From the NCBI GenBank assembly GCA_010365215.1, contig JAAFGT010000026.1:1-45631 (forward strand): a stretch of 45,631 nt of DNA. Reading direction: 5' to 3'. Under the pieces are notes generated by a model. That model did no database searches and had not been told where the DNA came from. It saw only the letters and a list, made by a program, of their open reading frames with translations. Of this stretch, positions 44,256 through 45,631 are shown piece after piece. The position numbers and the translations under genes are program-made. The stretch comes from Acidipila sp. GTDB taxonomy: Bacteria; Acidobacteriota; Terriglobia; Acidiferrales; UBA7541. Within the stretch, counting starts at the first letter, position 1. Each line of letters begins with the position of its first letter.

Positions 44256-45631
44256 TTATTGTTCGCGCAGCAGGTTTGCAGGGTCGACGTGCAGGGCGCG
44301 TCTCACCGGACCGGCGACCGAAAGTGATCCAGTGAGCAGCACAGTAAGGGCAACCGAGGCGAGCACAAATGGATCTTGCGCGGAGGCTTGGTAGACGATG
44401 GCTGAGAGTATTCGGCTCGCCGCCACGCCCAGCACGATGCCCACCACGCAGCCGCTCCCGAGCACGATGAGCATACGACCGAGCGCTGTCGAAATAATCT
44501 GCTTCGCCTGCGCACCGAGCGCGACACGAATACTCAGCTCGCGCAGCCGCTTGCTCACTGTATACGAGGCCAGGCCGAAGGTTCCGGTGACCGAGAGCAA
44601 CAGTCCAAAAGCTCCAAATAGGCCGAGGGCGACCGTAGCCACTTGGGATGGAAATAGACTCAGCGCCAGCTGGCTTTTCCAGGGGCCCGATTCCTGGATA
44701 GGAACGGCGACGTCAAGATCGCGGACCACTTTGCGAAGAGTGGCTACCATATCGCCCGTGTCGCGCTGCGTCCGGACGATGAGCGCCGTCCTTATGTCCC
44801 CTTTCTGCGAGATCGGGAAGAACACTGCTGCTTTCGGATCTTCACTGAGCGTGAAGTGTTTTCCGTCGGCCATGATGCCCACGATCTGGATCGACACACC
44901 GTGGCGATCTTTAAAATAGCGTCCCACGACATCGTTGGAGTTGAAGAGCCGCCGGGCGAACTCCTGATTCACAATGGCAACACGCGGCGTCGTCGTTGTG
45001 TCGGTAAAGCTTACATCGCGTCCCGCGAGTAGTGGTGTGCCAGCGGCGGTCAGATACCCCGGCGAGACGTCGTACCAGTAGGCCGCAAATGCTTTGTTTG
45101 TAGGTCTAAACTCGACACTTTGTTGGGAGTAGACATCGAGGAGGGATGCGTCGAAGTCCAGTGGCGTGGTATTCGAATAGCCTGCCGCTTCTACGCCGGG
45201 GAGCTGCGAGACTCTCTCCAGCAGTTGGCGCTGGAAATGATCGGCGGAGTCCGCTGTATAGCCGGCCTGGCTCAGATCGAATGTCGTGCGCACAGCATTC
45301 TTCGTATTGAAACCCAGGTCCATAGTCATCGATTTGTTCAAACCACGCAACGAGACGAAGGCGGCCGTAACTGTGACGCAGCAAAGCGCGATCTGCGCCG
45401 CCAGCAGCACGTCGCGCAGCGCCCAGCGGCCTCCGGCGGAAGCCTGGTTTCCGCCGCCCTTGATAGCATCGTTAGGATCGGTCTTGAATATCTGCCGGAG
45501 CGGCATGATCCCGAACATTACGCCGGCAAACACCGAGATAAGAAATGCTATCAAGATCAACGATGGCTGCGGCAACACGTGGAACTTGAAAGGAAATCGG
45601 GACGGCGGGTGCCAGCCCGCCAGGCCGGTGA
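44256..45631 (-). CDS. ADOP-type ABC transporter permease, 3' part
   Basis: The frame is open to the window edge, so the N-terminus is missing; about 457 residues are visible. The order is a membrane helix with LILIAFLISVFAGVMFGIMPLRQIFKTDP, a second helix (LLAAQIALCCVTVTAAFVSLRGL), a MacB_PCD-like periplasmic domain with LERVSQLPGVEAAGYSNTTPL and NQEFARRLF, and a three-helix FtsX end with RLRELSIRVALGAQ and VDPANLLREQ. This is the second half of the double-FtsX acidobacterial permease family (ADOP). Such proteins occur in many copies in these genomes. The start and its ATPase cannot be seen. Confidence 0.93.
   Translation of the reverse strand, partial: TGLAGWHPPSRFPFKFHVLPQPSLILIAFLISVFAGVMFGIMPLRQIFKTDPNDAIKGGGNQASAGGRWALRDVLLAAQIALCCVTVTAAFVSLRGLNKSMTMDLGFNTKNAVRTTFDLSQAGYTADSADHFQRQLLERVSQLPGVEAAGYSNTTPLDFDASLLDVYSQQSVEFRPTNKAFAAYWYDVSPGYLTAAGTPLLAGRDVSFTDTTTTPRVAIVNQEFARRLFNSNDVVGRYFKDRHGVSIQIVGIMADGKHFTLSEDPKAAVFFPISQKGDIRTALIVRTQRDTGDMVATLRKVVRDLDVAVPIQESGPWKSQLALSLFPSQVATVALGLFGAFGLLLSVTGTFGLASYTVSKRLRELSIRVALGAQAKQIISTALGRMLIVLGSGCVVGIVLGVAASRILSAIVYQASAQDPFVLASVALTVLLTGSLSVAGPVRRALHVDPANLLREQ

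Overview
The window looks like chromosomal DNA from an Acidobacteriota bacterium (Terriglobia/Koribacter-like), inferred from gene content and not from a marker gene. The coding sequence is GC-rich. It carries a Ser/Thr kinase and a winged-helix regulator that both end in a TolB-like plus TPR module, an FtsX/MacB-type (ADOP) permease, a secreted protein with an SPWAR motif, and many lipid-free secreted proteins of the kind common in this phylum. I see no rRNA, tRNA, CRISPR array, transposase, integrase or phage gene.

Layout. 1-337: end of glgB. 388-1641: an ECF-like promoter candidate and two secreted proteins built from the same repeat unit. 1660-3566 (-): a secreted SPWAR-motif protein and an orphan FtsX-type permease. 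3748-6076: a sugar-epimerase-like SDR, an AT-rich non-coding patch with inverted repeats, a DCC-family thiol protein and a small secreted protein. 6365-8090: a Cys/Met PLP enzyme and a cupin. 8312-10970: a secreted two-domain aspartic protease and, 4 nt later, a winged-helix/TolB/TPR regulator. 11264-17419: a class A PBP, an Ntn hydrolase and an SGNH hydrolase. 17467-22762: cutA, phosphohexomutase-ftsB, a DUF1624 membrane protein, a CPBP protease and thiG. 22794-34724: an acyl-CoA ligase followed by a dispersed histidine-utilisation cluster (hutU, hutI, fused ftcD) interleaved with an NmrA-like protein, an amidohydrolase with altered metal ligands and a Ser/Thr kinase. 34826-37877: a secreted hypothetical protein, a degenerate RsbW-like ATPase with a Cys-rich partner, and a ComEA-like HhH protein. 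38171-42669: the glycine cleavage operon gcvT-gcvH-gcvPA-gcvPB. 42795-45631 (-): a beta-propeller protein with a clear terminator and the 3' part of an ADOP permease.

How the genes work together. HutU, HutI and FtcD convert urocanate to glutamate and pass the formimino carbon to tetrahydrofolate. The gcv operon also delivers one-carbon units to tetrahydrofolate from glycine, so the right half of the window is a one-carbon/amino-acid catabolism region. hutH and lpd are not in the window. The kinase starts inside the hutI stop codon (ATGA), which suggests co-expression. The most interesting leads are the kinase-coupled hut cluster, the two-gene repeat-protein unit behind a possible ECF promoter, the protease-regulator pair and the RsbW-like/Cys-rich pair. 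None of these could be tested here by database search.
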